Source: Stenotrophomonas sp. SAM-B (lineage in GTDB: Bacteria; Pseudomonadota; Gammaproteobacteria; Xanthomonadales; Xanthomonadaceae). Taken from it: 64,000 nucleotides of DNA. The notes below the pieces were generated by a model. That model was given only the letters and a program-made list of their open reading frames with translations, did not search any database and had not been told where the DNA came from. Shown here in pieces: positions 1 to 9,243 of this stretch; within the stretch, counting starts at the first letter, position 1, and each line of letters begins with the position of its first letter. The DNA lies in NCBI RefSeq assembly GCF_013387485.1, contig NZ_JABBXB010000008.1:62001-126000 (forward strand), in the 5' to 3' direction. A program made the translations under genes and the position numbers.

Positions 1-1
1 G

Positions 2-436
2 CAAGCCTCTCCTCTTTCGGCACTGACCGATCTGATCGACCGCGCCGAGCGCGCCGATCCCGCGCTGGACGCCGCCCTGGCGGCGCTGGCGCCTTCCGTG
101 GGCGGGAACATCGCCCCGTTGCGCACCGCCCTGATCCCGCTGGCCCGCGCGCAGGCAGCGCTGGTGCAGGCGAATATCGATATCGACCTGGTCGCCGACG
201 AGCTGCGCCGTTACCAGAAGTACGCGATGCCCGGTAAGCCGAGCCTGCAGATCGTGCAGCTGCGCAAGCAGCAGGCCTCGGTGAAGCAGGCCGCGCTGCT
301 GGCACGTCAGGCGTTCGCGCAGGCGACGCATGCATTCCTGCGGGAGAGCGGATTGAGTGCGCCGGCACGGCGGACGCCGACCGATTTCACCACGCTGTGG
401 CTGGGCAAGGTGAGCGCGCAGGTGGCGGCGGGGTGA
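2..436 (+). CDS. Hypothetical protein, C-terminal part (left edge)
   Basis: The frame is open to the left edge of the window, so only the last ~144 residues are visible and the start is missing. The visible part is alpha-helical in character, rich in Ala, Gln, Leu and Arg with no Cys, and has no membrane segment. A run around LRRYQKYAMPGKP is the most distinctive stretch. I do not recognise the family. The coding frame is convincing because third positions are strongly G/C, and it ends just before a SMAG repeat. Confidence 0.55.
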   Translation, partial: QASPLSALTDLIDRAERADPALDAALAALAPSVGGNIAPLRTALIPLARAQAALVQANIDIDLVADELRRYQKYAMPGKPSLQIVQLRKQQASVKQAALLARQAFAQATHAFLRESGLSAPARRTPTDFTTLWLGKVSAQVAAG

Positions 437-467
437 TCATCGCCCTCGTGCATCCGCATCAGGAACG

Positions 468-538
468 GTAGTGCCGGCCGCTGGCCGGCTCCCCCTTCCG
501 TCCAGGATGATGAGGAGCCGGCCAGCGGCCGGCACTAC
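468..538. repeat. SMAG/GTAG REP pair
   Basis: Two inverted copies, each a palindrome GTGCCGGCC-GCT-GGCCGGC, are arranged tail to tail and begin and end with GTAG/CTAC. This is the REP class known as SMAG or GTAG in Stenotrophomonas maltophilia. It lies between the edge gene (+) and the YceI gene (-), a typical intergenic position at gene ends. Confidence 0.85.
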
Positions 539-565
539 GGGGTATCGACCGGTAGCCGCACAAAA

Positions 566-593
566 AGAAAGCCCGCCGATTGGCGGGCTTTCT
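566..593 (-). terminator. Intrinsic terminator after the YceI gene
   Basis: A 12-bp perfect stem AGAAAGCCCGCC/GGCGGGCTTTCT with a 4-nt loop. On the minus strand it is followed by TTTTTG, so it terminates leftward transcription from the YceI gene. The opposite face is less U-rich. Confidence 0.8.
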
Positions 594-620
594 GCCTTCT
601 CACGACGAGTGAGGAGAAAC

Positions 621-1322
621 TCAGGCAGCCGGCTTTTCGCCAGTGGCCTCGGTGGTGATGCGGATGTTCACTTCATCGCTGACGTTCGGGGCGTACGCGC
701 CGACGCCGAAATCGCTGCGCTTGATGGTGGTGGTGGCATCGAAGCCCGCTGCCGGCACCTTGGCCATCGGGTGCTCGCCGCCGCCGTTGACGGTGACATC
801 CAGGGTCACCGGCTTGGTGATGTCCTTGATGGTCAGGTCGCCGGTGACGGTCAGCTTGTTGGTGCCGTTGGCCTCGACCTTGGTGCTCTTGAAGGTGGCG
901 GCCGGGAACTTGGCGGCGTCGAAGAAATCGGCGCTCTTCAGGTGCTCGTCGAACTTGGCGGTGAAGCTGTTCAGGCCGGTCAGCGGCAGCTTCACTTCGA
1001 CGGTCGACTTGGTCACGTCGGCCGCGTCATACACCAGGGTGCCTTCGGCCGCGCCGAAGTGGGCGGTCGGGTGCGAGAAGCCGAAGTGGCTCCACTGGAC
1101 CAGCACGTCGGTGTGGGTCGGGTCGAGCTTGTAGGTGCCCGAGGCGATCTGGATCGCATCGGCCGCCGGGGCGGCAGCAGCAGCGTCCGCAGCCGGGGCG
1201 GCGGTTTCGGTGGCGGCCGGCGCGTCGGCAGCCGGGGCAGCGGGTTCGTCGGCCGGCTTGGAGCAGGCGGCGATGGCCAGGGTCAGGGCGAGCGGCAGCA
1301 GCAGTTTGCGGGTCACGGTCAT
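621..1322 (-). CDS. YceI-family lipoprotein
   Basis: A 233-residue exported protein. The first 20 residues form a lipoprotein signal ending in LAIAAC (Cys20), so the mature protein is probably lipid-anchored in the envelope. Residues 21-57 are an Ala/Pro linker and ~58-230 are a YceI domain, a lipocalin-like beta-barrel that in relatives binds a polyisoprenoid. The YceI opening SGTYKLDPTHT is clear. I chose the ATG at 1322 over an upstream ATG at 1358 because it begins the signal peptide directly and has a GAGAGA purine run upstream. YceI proteins are often linked to isoprenoid quinone or acid/osmotic stress roles; the exact role here is unknown. Confidence 0.85.
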   Translation of the reverse strand: MTVTRKLLLPLALTLAIAACSKPADEPAAPAADAPAATETAAPAADAAAAAPAADAIQIASGTYKLDPTHTDVLVQWSHFGFSHPTAHFGAAEGTLVYDAADVTKSTVEVKLPLTGLNSFTAKFDEHLKSADFFDAAKFPAATFKSTKVEANGTNKLTVTGDLTIKDITKPVTLDVTVNGGGEHPMAKVPAAGFDATTTIKRSDFGVGAYAPNVSDEVNIRITTEATGEKPAA

Positions 1323-1407
1323 GTCAGGTCTCTCTCGATTCGAAGGGAAAAGAAGCAAAGGTCATGCAGCCCATCCGCACGGATGGGCCACGATCCGGCG
1401 GTAACGC

Positions 1408-1998
1408 TTAAGCGATGCGGGCGGCTTCGTCGAACGACAGGCGAGGCAGCCGCGGGAACAGGCCCGAGGCGTCACCGTACCCCAGGTTGACGAGGAAATT
1501 CGACTTGATCGCGGTGCCCTTGAAGAAGGCTTCGTCGACCTTGGCGTTGTCGAAGCCGGACATCGGGCCGGCATCCAGACCCAGCGCGCGGGCGGCCAGG
1601 ATCAGGTAGGCGCCCTGCAGGCTGCCATTGCGGAATGCCCCTTCGGTACGGCCTTCACGCGGGCCGTCGAACCACGCCTTGGCGTCGGTGTGCGGGAACA
1701 GGAACGGCAGCTTCTCGTGGAAGTCTTCGTCGAAGGCGACGATCACCGTGACCGGGGCGGCCAGGGTCTTGTCGTGGTTGCCTTCGGACAGGGCCGGGGC
1801 CAGCTTGGCCTTGGCTTCCGGGGACTTCACGAACACGAAGCGCGCCGGGCTGCCATTGGCGGCGGTCGGGCCCCACTTCAGCAGCTCATAGAGCGCCTTC
1901 AGCTGGCTGTCCTCGACCGGCTTGTCGAGGAAGGCGTTCTGGGTGCGGGCGGTACGGAACAACTGATCGAGCGCAGCATCGTCAAGGACGTGGGACAT
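1408..1998 (-). CDS. RutE/HadB-type nitroreductase family oxidoreductase
   Basis: A 196-residue cytosolic flavoprotein of the nitroreductase fold. It closely matches the malonic semialdehyde reductase subfamily (RutE-like) in length and in motifs such as [15 protein letters not shown] near the N-terminus and the [11 protein letters not shown] stretch, both part of the FMN and dimer region. RutE reduces malonic semialdehyde to 3-hydroxypropionate in pyrimidine degradation, but no rut genes are nearby, so the substrate here is uncertain. The next gene (ELM1 family) diverges at 2128, leaving a shared promoter region of about 130 bp. Confidence 0.85.
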   Translation of the reverse strand: MSHVLDDAALDQLFRTARTQNAFLDKPVEDSQLKALYELLKWGPTAANGSPARFVFVKSPEAKAKLAPALSEGNHDKTLAAPVTVIVAFDEDFHEKLPFLFPHTDAKAWFDGPREGRTEGAFRNGSLQGAYLILAARALGLDAGPMSGFDNAKVDEAFFKGTAIKSNFLVNLGYGDASGLFPRLPRLSFDEAARIA

Positions 1999-2127
1999 GA
2001 AGCCTCCGGAAACAAGGGGAATCGTTCGCGCATCAGCTACCGTGGCAGGGAGATTGCGCGATCGGCGAAGGCTGGCAGTGTAGAGTGTCGCGACAGTTGC
2101 AACACCCAGCCTGACTGAAACGAATTA

Positions 2128-3102
2128 ATGCCATACGTGAAACGATGGAGTCCGCCCTGGACGATCACTGACGGCCGTGCCGGCAATGTGCGGCAGGCGG
2201 TGGCCCTGGCCACGGCATTGAAGCTGGGGGCGCATCGTCCGCTGGTACTCACGCCGCGCGCGCCCTGGCGCTGGCTGGCCCCGCGCTGGCTGCCGGGCGC
2301 CGCCGCCGGCTACGGCGAGGCCTTCACCGCGCTGGCCGAAGAGGTCCCGGAGCTGGCCATCGGCTGTGGCCGCCAGGCTGCCGGGGCGCTGCGCGAACTG
2401 CGCCGCCGTGGCACCCGGGTGGTGCAGATCCTCGACCCCCGCCTCAGCCCGCGCCACTGGGACCTGCTGGTCGTCCCCGAACACGACCGCCTGCGCGGCA
2501 GCAACGTGCTCACCCTGCTGGGCAGCCTCAATCCGGTCAACGATGACTGGCTGGCCTGCGGCCGTGCCGCCTTCGCGACGTTCAGCGCCCTGCCCGGTCC
2601 GCGCACCGCGCTGCTGGTCGGTGGGCCGACCCCGCACGCCCCCTGGCATGAGCCGGACATGGTGCAGGTATTCCAACAGTTGGCGTCGCAGCTGCGCGCG
2701 GAGGGCGGCAGCCTGCTGGCCACGACCTCGCGACGCACGCCCCCCGCGCTGGTCGGCGCGCTGCGCAGTGCGTTCGCCGATGTGCCGAACGTGATCTGGG
2801 GCGACGGCGGTGACGGCGTCAATCCCTATGCCGGCCTGCTGGGCTGGGCCAACCGCGTCGTGGTGTCGCCGGATTCGGTGAACCTGCTCTCCGAAGCCTG
2901 CGCCACGCGCATGCCGGTGGCCGTGGCGCTGGCCGACCAGGCGCAGGGACGGCTGGCGCACTTCCAGAGCGCGCTGCGCGAGCGTGGCCGCCTGCAGCTG
3001 CGCTGGCTGGACTGGCAGAAGGAAGGCCGCATCGAACCGCTGCGCGAGACCACACGCGTTGCCGAAGAGGTGCGCGCGCGGTTGGGGATTCAAGGACGGT
3101 GA
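2128..3102 (+). CDS. ELM1/GtrOC1-family putative nucleoside-diphosphate-sugar binding protein
   Basis: A 324-residue protein of the COG3660 family, often annotated 'mitochondrial fission ELM1 family protein'. The N-terminus WTITDGRAGNVRQAVALA and the later VSPDSVNLLSEAC segment resemble a glycosyltransferase-B fold in which the second motif would contact a nucleotide sugar. It has no signal peptide. In Gram-negatives such genes often sit near lipopolysaccharide genes, but none are adjacent here. The biochemical activity is unproven; the family call is firm and the function call is weak. Confidence 0.75.
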   Translation: MPYVKRWSPPWTITDGRAGNVRQAVALATALKLGAHRPLVLTPRAPWRWLAPRWLPGAAAGYGEAFTALAEEVPELAIGCGRQAAGALRELRRRGTRVVQILDPRLSPRHWDLLVVPEHDRLRGSNVLTLLGSLNPVNDDWLACGRAAFATFSALPGPRTALLVGGPTPHAPWHEPDMVQVFQQLASQLRAEGGSLLATTSRRTPPALVGALRSAFADVPNVIWGDGGDGVNPYAGLLGWANRVVVSPDSVNLLSEACATRMPVAVALADQAQGRLAHFQSALRERGRLQLRWLDWQKEGRIEPLRETTRVAEEVRARLGIQGR

Positions 3103-3185
3103 ACGGGAACTGCGTCGCGAGGACGCTGCACGCTGAGTCGGCGTTATGATGCGCCCGCGGCCGGTGCCGCCGGAGAACGTGTGAC

Positions 3186-4049
3186 ATGGAAGTACCCTTC
3201 GCTGCCCTGCGCCAGCGCCTGCACCCTGCCTTGCTGTGCGCGGTATTGCTGGGCGCTGCGCTGACCGCACACGCCGAGCCGCAATGCACCGAACGCTATC
3301 CCACGCCCGCCGCGCTGGCCTCGATGTTCGATGTGGCGCTGGCCACCACGGACGCCTTGGACGCCCTCGAGGGCGTGGACGTGGTGCTGATCGCCCGCGG
3401 CGGCCAGGACCTGAGCAAGTACGGCTTGCGCCACAGCCACCTGGCCTTCCTGCTGCGCGAGGAGGATGGCCAATGGCGCGCGGTGCATCTGCTCAATCCG
3501 TGCAAGACCGCGGAGTCGCACTTGTTCCGCGAGGGTGTTGCGACCTTCATCGGCGAGACCTCCAGCCATACCGATCTGCGCATCGGGGTGCCGACCCCGG
3601 CCGTGCGCGATGCGCTCAAGGCGATGCTCACCCAGCCGGCGATCCAGGCGAAGGCGCTGCACGAAGCACGCTACAGCGTGGTGGCCTATCCGTTCCGCAC
3701 CGAATACCAGAATTCCAACCAGTGGGTGCTGGAAGTCCTGGGCGCGGCGATGGCGCAGGTGGAAGAGCGCACGTTGATCGTCAACCGTACCCAGGCGCAG
3801 GAATGGCTGCAGCGACACATGTACACGCCCAGCACGCTGCACATCGGCGTGGCCAAGCGGCTCGGCGCGCGCTTCTTCGTGCCCAATGCGGCCGTTACCG
3901 ACCACCCGGCCAGCGAGCGCCTTTCCGGCAACTACTCGGTGGTGACGGTGGAATCGATCTTCGATTTCCTGCAGCTACGCAGCAGCCTGCAGCAGGAACT
4001 GGCCGTGCCGCATGTGCCGGTCAAGGGCATCGCGCCGCCCAAGCCATGA
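3186..4049 (+). CDS. DUF2145-family exported protein
   Basis: A 287-residue protein with an N-terminal signal peptide ending near ALTAHA and a mature start at EPQC. The body has the DUF2145 signature LRHSHLAFLLR followed by WRAVHLLNPC, and later YSVVAYPFRTEYQNSNQWVLE, where conserved His, Asn and Gln residues resemble a papain-like/permuted cysteine peptidase layout. The activity has not been shown. It is followed at 4117 by the exported paralogue pair and could be cotranscribed with it (67-bp gap). Confidence 0.8.
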   Translation: MEVPFAALRQRLHPALLCAVLLGAALTAHAEPQCTERYPTPAALASMFDVALATTDALDALEGVDVVLIARGGQDLSKYGLRHSHLAFLLREEDGQWRAVHLLNPCKTAESHLFREGVATFIGETSSHTDLRIGVPTPAVRDALKAMLTQPAIQAKALHEARYSVVAYPFRTEYQNSNQWVLEVLGAAMAQVEERTLIVNRTQAQEWLQRHMYTPSTLHIGVAKRLGARFFVPNAAVTDHPASERLSGNYSVVTVESIFDFLQLRSSLQQELAVPHVPVKGIAPPKP

Positions 4050-4116
4050 GGGTGCTGCGGCCTAACGCGGCGCAGGCATACTGTTTCCCCACGTCGATGT
4101 GACACAGGAGTTCCCG

Positions 4117-4644
4117 ATGACACGGATTTCCCGCCTTGCTGTTTCGCCGTTGCTGGCAGTTGCGCTGTGCGCCTCCAGCCTGCCGGTATCGGCCCAGGAA
4201 TTCAGTACCCAGCACCCGGTCGCCAGCAGCGCGATCGTCACCTCGGTGATGAGTGTCGTGGTGATCACCGCACCGGTCTGGCTGGTCTCGGCCGGTCTGA
4301 GCAAGGCCAGCGACGGCTCGGCCCGCCGCAGCCGCGCCCGTGCCGAGGCGAAGAAGGCCGCGCCCCTGCCACCGCTGACAGTGGAGAAAGTGGAGCGCAC
4401 CGCCGAAGGTGGCGTGCAGCTGGCGTTGCAGAACCCGCAGTCACCGGACGAGCCGGCCGTGCTGGCCTGGCCGGCGCGCACCGACAACCCGGCGGAGACG
4501 GTCAAGGTCGGCGACGTGCTGGACCTCACGCCTTCGCCAGGCGGCGCCGGCTGGACGGTGGCCAACGCCGAAGGCACCGCGTTGGCGTTCCTGCCGACCG
4601 AGGCGGCTGCGGCGCAGTCCAGTCAATCGAGCGAACGCTGGTGA
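4117..4644 (+). CDS. Exported protein of unknown function, paralogue A
   Basis: A 175-residue protein with a cleavable signal peptide (SSLPVSAQ). A hydrophobic segment MSVVVITAPVWLVSAGLS follows, then a basic stretch SARRSRARAEAKKA and a small C-terminal beta domain with WPARTDNPAETVKVGDVLDLTP. I chose the ATG at 4117 because AGGAG sits six bases upstream; an in-frame GTG at 4099 has no such site. The stop overlaps the start of the next gene (GTGA), and both proteins share the ITAPVWL and WPAR.DNPA motifs, so this is a tandem duplication. I do not recognise a known domain. Confidence 0.75.
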   Translation: MTRISRLAVSPLLAVALCASSLPVSAQEFSTQHPVASSAIVTSVMSVVVITAPVWLVSAGLSKASDGSARRSRARAEAKKAAPLPPLTVEKVERTAEGGVQLALQNPQSPDEPAVLAWPARTDNPAETVKVGDVLDLTPSPGGAGWTVANAEGTALAFLPTEAAAAQSSQSSERW

Positions 4645-5183
4645 GCCGCGCCGGCCACCGAGGGATCGCGCCACTGGCCCGTGGATCGGCCCTCGCGCTG
4701 GCGTTGATGGCCACCAGCCTGCCCGCCGACGCCCAGAAATTCGGCTATGCCTCGCCGGTCACCAGCAGCGTCCTCACGACGTCGGTGGTGAGCCTGGCGG
4801 TGATCACCGCACCGGTCTGGCTCAGCGCGCTGGGCGTGAGCGGACTGCATGACGCCTCCATGCCGCACAACCGCGCCGCCCGGGCCGCGAAACGGCAGAA
4901 GGCCGCGCCGATGCCGCCCCTCACCGTGGAGCGCGTGACGCACCAGCCGGACGGCAGCTACGAGGTGGAGCTGAAGAACCCGCAGGCCCCGGATGCACCG
5001 GCGGTGGTGGCGTGGCCCGCGCGTGCCGACAACCCGGCAGCAGGCGTGAAGGTGGGCGATGTGCTGGATTTCACCCCGACCCCGGCCGGTGCGGGCTGGA
5101 TGGTGGCCGACGCCCAAGGGGCAGCGCTGGCGTTCCTGCCGACCCACGATGCGGCGGCGACCAGCATGAGCGAACGCTTCTGA
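4641..5183 (+). CDS. Exported protein of unknown function, paralogue B
   Basis: A 180-residue paralogue of the preceding gene with the same layout: signal peptide (TSLPADAQ), hydrophobic segment VVSLAVITAPVWLSALGVS, basic linker and a C-terminal domain with WPARADNPAAGVKVGDVLDF. It starts at a GTG whose last two bases are the first two of the upstream TGA stop, so translation is probably coupled. The order and spacing of motifs are the same in both copies and the divergence is moderate, which implies an old duplication retained in one transcript. Both ends finish with SERW or SERF. Confidence 0.75.
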   Translation: MSRAGHRGIAPLARGSALALALMATSLPADAQKFGYASPVTSSVLTTSVVSLAVITAPVWLSALGVSGLHDASMPHNRAARAAKRQKAAPMPPLTVERVTHQPDGSYEVELKNPQAPDAPAVVAWPARADNPAAGVKVGDVLDFTPTPAGAGWMVADAQGAALAFLPTHDAAATSMSERF

Positions 5184-5259
5184 CTGAACCGGCCCGGGCT
5201 GGCCCTGGGCCGGCCAAGCCCGGATAATCCGCTGTTCCCCCCGACTCTTCCGGCTCGCC

Positions 5260-5814
5260 ATGTCCGCGCGTCCTGCCACTGCGTTTGCCCCGTTGACCCC
5301 CCGCTCGCTGCTGCTGGCGGTGCTGGCCATGGGCGCGGTGGTGCTGGGCTCGAACGTGCTGGTGCAGTACCCGATCAATGATTGGCTGACCTGGGGTGCC
5401 TTCAGCTACCCGGTCGCCTTCCTGGTCAGCAATCTGATCAACCGCCGCTTTGGTCCGGCGGCGGCACGGCGGGTGGCGTGGGCGGGTTTCGCGTTGGCGG
5501 TGCTGTTGTCGATCTGGATCGCCACGCCGCGGATCGCGGTGGCCTCGTGCCTGGCCTTCATCGCCGCGCAGCTGCTGGACATCACCGTGTTCGACCGGCT
5601 GCGCCGCGGGCACTGGTGGCGCGCACCGATGGTGGCGACGACCTGCAGCGCGACGCTGGATACGACGATTTTCTGGAGCATCGCGTTCGCCGGCTCCAGC
5701 CTGCCGTGGGTGAGCTGGGCGCTGGGCGACCTTGCGGTGAAGCTCACGATCGGCGTGTTCCTGCTGGCGCCGTTCCGCGCGTTGCTGTGGAAGATGGCGC
5801 CGCGCGCGGTGTGA
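5260..5814 (+). CDS. Queuosine precursor transporter (YhhQ/VUT family)
   Basis: A 184-residue polytopic inner-membrane protein with about six hydrophobic segments. It matches the VUT/DUF165 family, whose E. coli member YhhQ imports the queuosine precursors preQ0/preQ1 used for tRNA wobble modification. The signature is visible as WGAFSYPVAFLVSNLINRRFG and later ITVFDRLRRGHWWRAP.VATT. It stands alone after the paralogue pair and is followed by a SMAG repeat. No que genes are in the window, which is normal for this transporter. Confidence 0.85.
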   Translation: MSARPATAFAPLTPRSLLLAVLAMGAVVLGSNVLVQYPINDWLTWGAFSYPVAFLVSNLINRRFGPAAARRVAWAGFALAVLLSIWIATPRIAVASCLAFIAAQLLDITVFDRLRRGHWWRAPMVATTCSATLDTTIFWSIAFAGSSLPWVSWALGDLAVKLTIGVFLLAPFRALLWKMAPRAV

Positions 5815-5881
5815 CATCTGCGCCGGCCGCCCGGTGTGGCGCTGTCGGTCGGAAGGCGCTGTCGGTGGGGCATCGCTGTCG

Positions 5882-5943
5882 GTAGTGCCGGCCGCTGGCC
5901 GGCTCTGCAGGGTTCATGGGAGCCGGCCAGCGGCCGGCACTAC
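5882..5943. repeat. SMAG/GTAG REP pair
   Basis: Inverted pair of GTAGTGCCGGCCGCTGGCCG-type palindromes separated by about 14 bp. It lies between the convergent ends of the transporter gene (+) and glnE (-), and probably also acts as an RNA 3'-end hairpin. Confidence 0.85.
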
Positions 5944-6027
5944 CGGTGCCCGAGCGATACAAGGTCGATGCCCGCGCGATGCAAGGTAGATGCCCGAGCA
6001 ATGCGGTCCATGCCGGTCAAACAGCCG

Positions 6028-8868
6028 TCAGGGCGCGATGTCGATCCGCATCTGGAACGGCAACCCCGCTGCATCACTCGCCGCGATGATCATCGCGCGT
6101 GCCGCTTCGAGTGCCGGCGTCGGCGGTGCCAGGCGCGGGCGGCGGTCCAGCGTGCAGGCAAGGCCCACGTCCAGCAGCGCCGCATGCGCCTCGTGCAGCC
6201 CATCACGGGTGCCGCCGGGCAGCCACGCGATATCGGCCAGCGCGTCGATCAGGCTCGGGGTATCGCGCGGCAGCACCACCTGCGGATGCGTACCGGCACT
6301 GTCCAGCACACCGGTCTGCAGCAGGAATTCCAGATCGACGATACCGCCCGCGCCCTGCTTCAGATCGAGCCGCGCGGCGTCGCTGCGGTCCAGCTCGGCG
6401 CGCATGCGGGCGCGCATCTTCAGCACATCGGCGTAGAGCACCGCGTTGTCGCGCGGGCGCGCCAGCGTGTCTGCGCGCACCCGTTCGAAATCGGCCAGCA
6501 GCGAGGCATCGCCGGCAATCGCACGGGCACGCACAAGTGCCTGGTGCTCCCAGGTCCACGCGCGTTCGCGCTGGTATTCGGTGTAGCTGGCCAGCGACGA
6601 CACCAGGGCGCCTTTGCCACCGTCCGGGCGCAGGCGCACGTCGATGTCGTACAGGCGGCCGGCGGCGGTGACCGCGCCCAGCATCGCCATCACCTTCTGC
6701 GCCAGGCGTGCGTACCAGCGGCCGGGATCGAGCGGGCGCGGGCCATCGCTGCTGTCCTGCCCGGCCGGGTGATCGTGCAGGAAGACCAGATCCAGGTCCG
6801 AGCCGAAGCCCAGTTCCAGTCCGCCCAAGCTGCCGTAGCCGATGATCGCGAAACGTCCGCCCGGTATGCCGCCGTGCTGGCGCTGCATGTCGGCCTGCAC
6901 CAGCGCGAGTACGGTGACGACCACCGCCTGTGCGAGCTCGGCCAGCTGTCGGGTGGTGTCGACGGCGCGCTGGCGGCCGTCCAGCGTGGCCATCGCCATG
7001 CGGAAGCTCAGCGCCAGCCGGGTCTCGTTGAGCAGGCGCAGCGCGCCTTCAGGGTCATCGATGGTCAGCGCGACATCGCACTCGGCCTGCATGCCCGTGG
7101 CATCCGGCATCGGGCCGGAGACGCGCACGTCGAGCAGTTCGTCGAGCAGCAACGGGTAGGCGGCCAAGCGCTCGGCCAGCAGGGCGCTGCGCGCCAGCAC
7201 GTCGACCAGCCGCGCCAGTGCGCTGGGTTGTTCGTCGAGCAGGGCAAGGTAGCTGGTGCGGCGCAGGATCGCCTGCAGCAGGCCGAGCACGCGCTTGAGC
7301 GCGGCATCCGGCTGCGGCGAGCGGGTGGCCGCGTGCAGCAGCGCCGGCAGCACGCGGTCCAGGCGCGCACGCGCGGCATCGGACAGCGACTTCACCCCGG
7401 AGCTCTGCGCGAAATCGCGCAGGGATTGATCGGCGCTGCCTGCATCGAAGAAGCCGGCCTCGGCCAGTACCTCGGCGCTGCCGTTGTCGGGCAGGCCCCG
7501 CCAGTAGCTGGCCAGTGCATCCGGCGCGGCCTGGCCGCGGCGCGGTGCAAGCAGGGCGGCGAACTCGGTGCTGACCCGCTCGCGCTGCAAATCGAGCGCG
7601 GCGACCAGCGCGTCCCAGTCCTCGAAACCTAGGCCGGCGGCGATGCGCAGGCGGTCGGTGGCATCGGTGGGCAGCGCGTGGGTCTGTGCGTCGCGCAGCA
7701 TCTGCAGGCGGTTTTCCAGCCGACGCAGGAAGCCGTAGGCATGCAGCAGGTCGGCGCCGTCCTGCTCGGCCATCTGGCCCGACGCGACCAGCGCCGGCAG
7801 CGCGTGCAGCAGGCGGCGTTCGCGCAGCGGCGCTTCGCGGCCCCCACGGATCAGCTGCAGGGCCTGCGCGAGGAATTCGATTTCACGGATGCCGCCAGGG
7901 CCGCGCTTGATGTCGTCGTGCATTTCGCGGCGCGAGACCTCGGCGGTGATCGCCGCCTTCATCTCGCGCAGGCCATCGAGTGCGGTGAAATCCAGATAGC
8001 GGCGGTAGACGAATGGGCGCAGGGTCTGCAGCCAAGCTTCACCGGCGGCGATATCCCCGGCCACGGCGCGCGCCTTCAGCCAGGCGTAGCGCTCCCAGTC
8101 GCGACCTTCGCGCTGGAAGTACTGGTCCATGCCGGCGAACGACAGCGCGACACGGCCGGCATTGCCGAACGGGCGCAGGCGCAGATCGACGCGGTGGCTG
8201 AAGCCGTCCACGGTGGTGTCATCCAGCAGCCGCGCGAGGCGCTGCCCGAGGCGCGCGAAGTATTCCTCGGCCGCGAGCGGGCGCGCGCCATCGGATTCGC
8301 CGCCCTGCGGGTAGGCATAGACCAGATCCACGTCCGAGCTGAAATTGAGCTCGCCACCGCCCAGCTTGCCCAGCCCGAATACGACCAGCTGCTGTGCGCT
8401 GCCGTCGGCGGCCCGGACGACGCCATGACGGCCGGTGAATTCCTGCTCCAGCGCGGACAGCGCCAACTGCAGGCACTCCTCGGCCAGCCGGGTAGCGCCG
8501 GCCAGCGTGGCCGGGACGTCATCCAGCCCAGTCAGGTCGCGCCAGATCAACCGGGTGGAGGCGGCGGTGCGGTAACGGCGCAGGCGCTGCTGCCATTCGC
8601 TGGGTTGCAGCGGGTCCAGCTCGGGCAGCGGCAACGGCGGGCAGCCTGCCTGCGTGAGGTGCGGCAACAGCGTCGGCTGGCGGCACAGGGTGTCGATGGC
8701 GAAGTCGCTGGTGACGGCCAGCGCACGCAGCGTGTCCAGCACGGGGCCGGGGGGCGGCCAGTGGCCGGCATCGGTCAGCGACAGGGCCAGCCGCGCGAGC
8801 GCACGGTCGACCAGGGGAACAAGGGCGTCGGGGACGCGCGCGGGCGCGGCGAGGTCGGAAATCGGCAT
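6028..8868 (-). CDS. glnE: Bifunctional glutamine synthetase adenylyltransferase/adenylyl-removing enzyme
   Basis: A 946-residue protein, the normal GlnE length. It adenylylates and de-adenylylates glutamine synthetase according to PII status and so tunes ammonia assimilation. Both nucleotidyltransferase halves are visible: [20 protein letters not shown] in the N-terminal (deadenylylase) half and [20 protein letters not shown] in the C-terminal (adenylylase) half, each with the metal-binding SDxDL. The frame stays open upstream to 9180, but the GlnE-like sequence begins at MPISDLAAP, so I place the start at 8868. The ribosome site there is weak. An intrinsic terminator lies about 130 bp upstream on the same strand. 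Confidence 0.95.
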   Translation of the reverse strand: MPISDLAAPARVPDALVPLVDRALARLALSLTDAGHWPPPGPVLDTLRALAVTSDFAIDTLCRQPTLLPHLTQAGCPPLPLPELDPLQPSEWQQRLRRYRTAASTRLIWRDLTGLDDVPATLAGATRLAEECLQLALSALEQEFTGRHGVVRAADGSAQQLVVFGLGKLGGGELNFSSDVDLVYAYPQGGESDGARPLAAEEYFARLGQRLARLLDDTTVDGFSHRVDLRLRPFGNAGRVALSFAGMDQYFQREGRDWERYAWLKARAVAGDIAAGEAWLQTLRPFVYRRYLDFTALDGLREMKAAITAEVSRREMHDDIKRGPGGIREIEFLAQALQLIRGGREAPLRERRLLHALPALVASGQMAEQDGADLLHAYGFLRRLENRLQMLRDAQTHALPTDATDRLRIAAGLGFEDWDALVAALDLQRERVSTEFAALLAPRRGQAAPDALASYWRGLPDNGSAEVLAEAGFFDAGSADQSLRDFAQSSGVKSLSDAARARLDRVLPALLHAATRSPQPDAALKRVLGLLQAILRRTSYLALLDEQPSALARLVDVLARSALLAERLAAYPLLLDELLDVRVSGPMPDATGMQAECDVALTIDDPEGALRLLNETRLALSFRMAMATLDGRQRAVDTTRQLAELAQAVVVTVLALVQADMQRQHGGIPGGRFAIIGYGSLGGLELGFGSDLDLVFLHDHPAGQDSSDGPRPLDPGRWYARLAQKVMAMLGAVTAAGRLYDIDVRLRPDGGKGALVSSLASYTEYQRERAWTWEHQALVRARAIAGDASLLADFERVRADTLARPRDNAVLYADVLKMRARMRAELDRSDAARLDLKQGAGGIVDLEFLLQTGVLDSAGTHPQVVLPRDTPSLIDALADIAWLPGGTRDGLHEAHAALLDVGLACTLDRRPRLAPPTPALEAARAMIIAASDAAGLPFQMRIDIAP

Positions 8869-9243
8869 GAGGGGATTATGCCCGGCGCGGGTCGCCCTGC
8901 AGGGCAGAAGCGTGTTCACCGGTTGAGCGGTCATGCCCGGGCGCGTGTCGACGCGCGAAACCCCATCGGCGCCCCGATGTTCCGGAGGCGAGACATAAAA
9001 AAGCCCGCTTGCAGCGAACTGCCAGCGGGCTCTGCTCCCTCCCCCACGTCGGGATGCAGGTCGATCTTCTAGGGTCGGCGGAGAACTTGCACGCTGCACT
9101 GCAAAACAATACTTGCGGGTACAGAAGTAGGCCGGAAAGCTGAACAGGGAGGCGCCGATGTGAAAACGCCATCCCACCAAGGTAGAACCCCTGCCCCTGC
9201 GTGGATCGCCGATAATGGGGATCCCCCCAAAAACGTTGTCGTC
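8869..9243. other. 375-bp intergenic region between divergent genes glnE and the CoA-transferase
   Basis: No convincing protein-coding frame. It should contain both divergent promoters. On the plus strand GATAAT near 9211 could serve the downstream gene, without a good -35. On the minus strand a strong intrinsic terminator (8997-9031) has no gene upstream of it, so the stretch ~9032-9240 may encode a small minus-strand RNA or a glnE leader. A weak TATTGT -10-like box on the minus strand is near 9108. The promoter is not resolved. Confidence 0.4.
8997..9031 (-). terminator. Orphan intrinsic terminator upstream of glnE
   Basis: Stem AGCCCGCT/AGCGGGCT (8 bp) continues after one mismatch into GCAG/CTGC with a CGAA tetraloop. 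On the minus strand it is followed by six U residues. It cannot serve any visible gene: the next gene to the right runs in the opposite direction and glnE begins only downstream of it. See the findings on a possible small RNA or attenuator. Confidence 0.75.

Noticed and set aside
8869..9180. 104-residue N-terminal extension of glnE
   Set aside because: Not similar to GlnE and it would contain the intrinsic terminator; the conserved start is at 8868.
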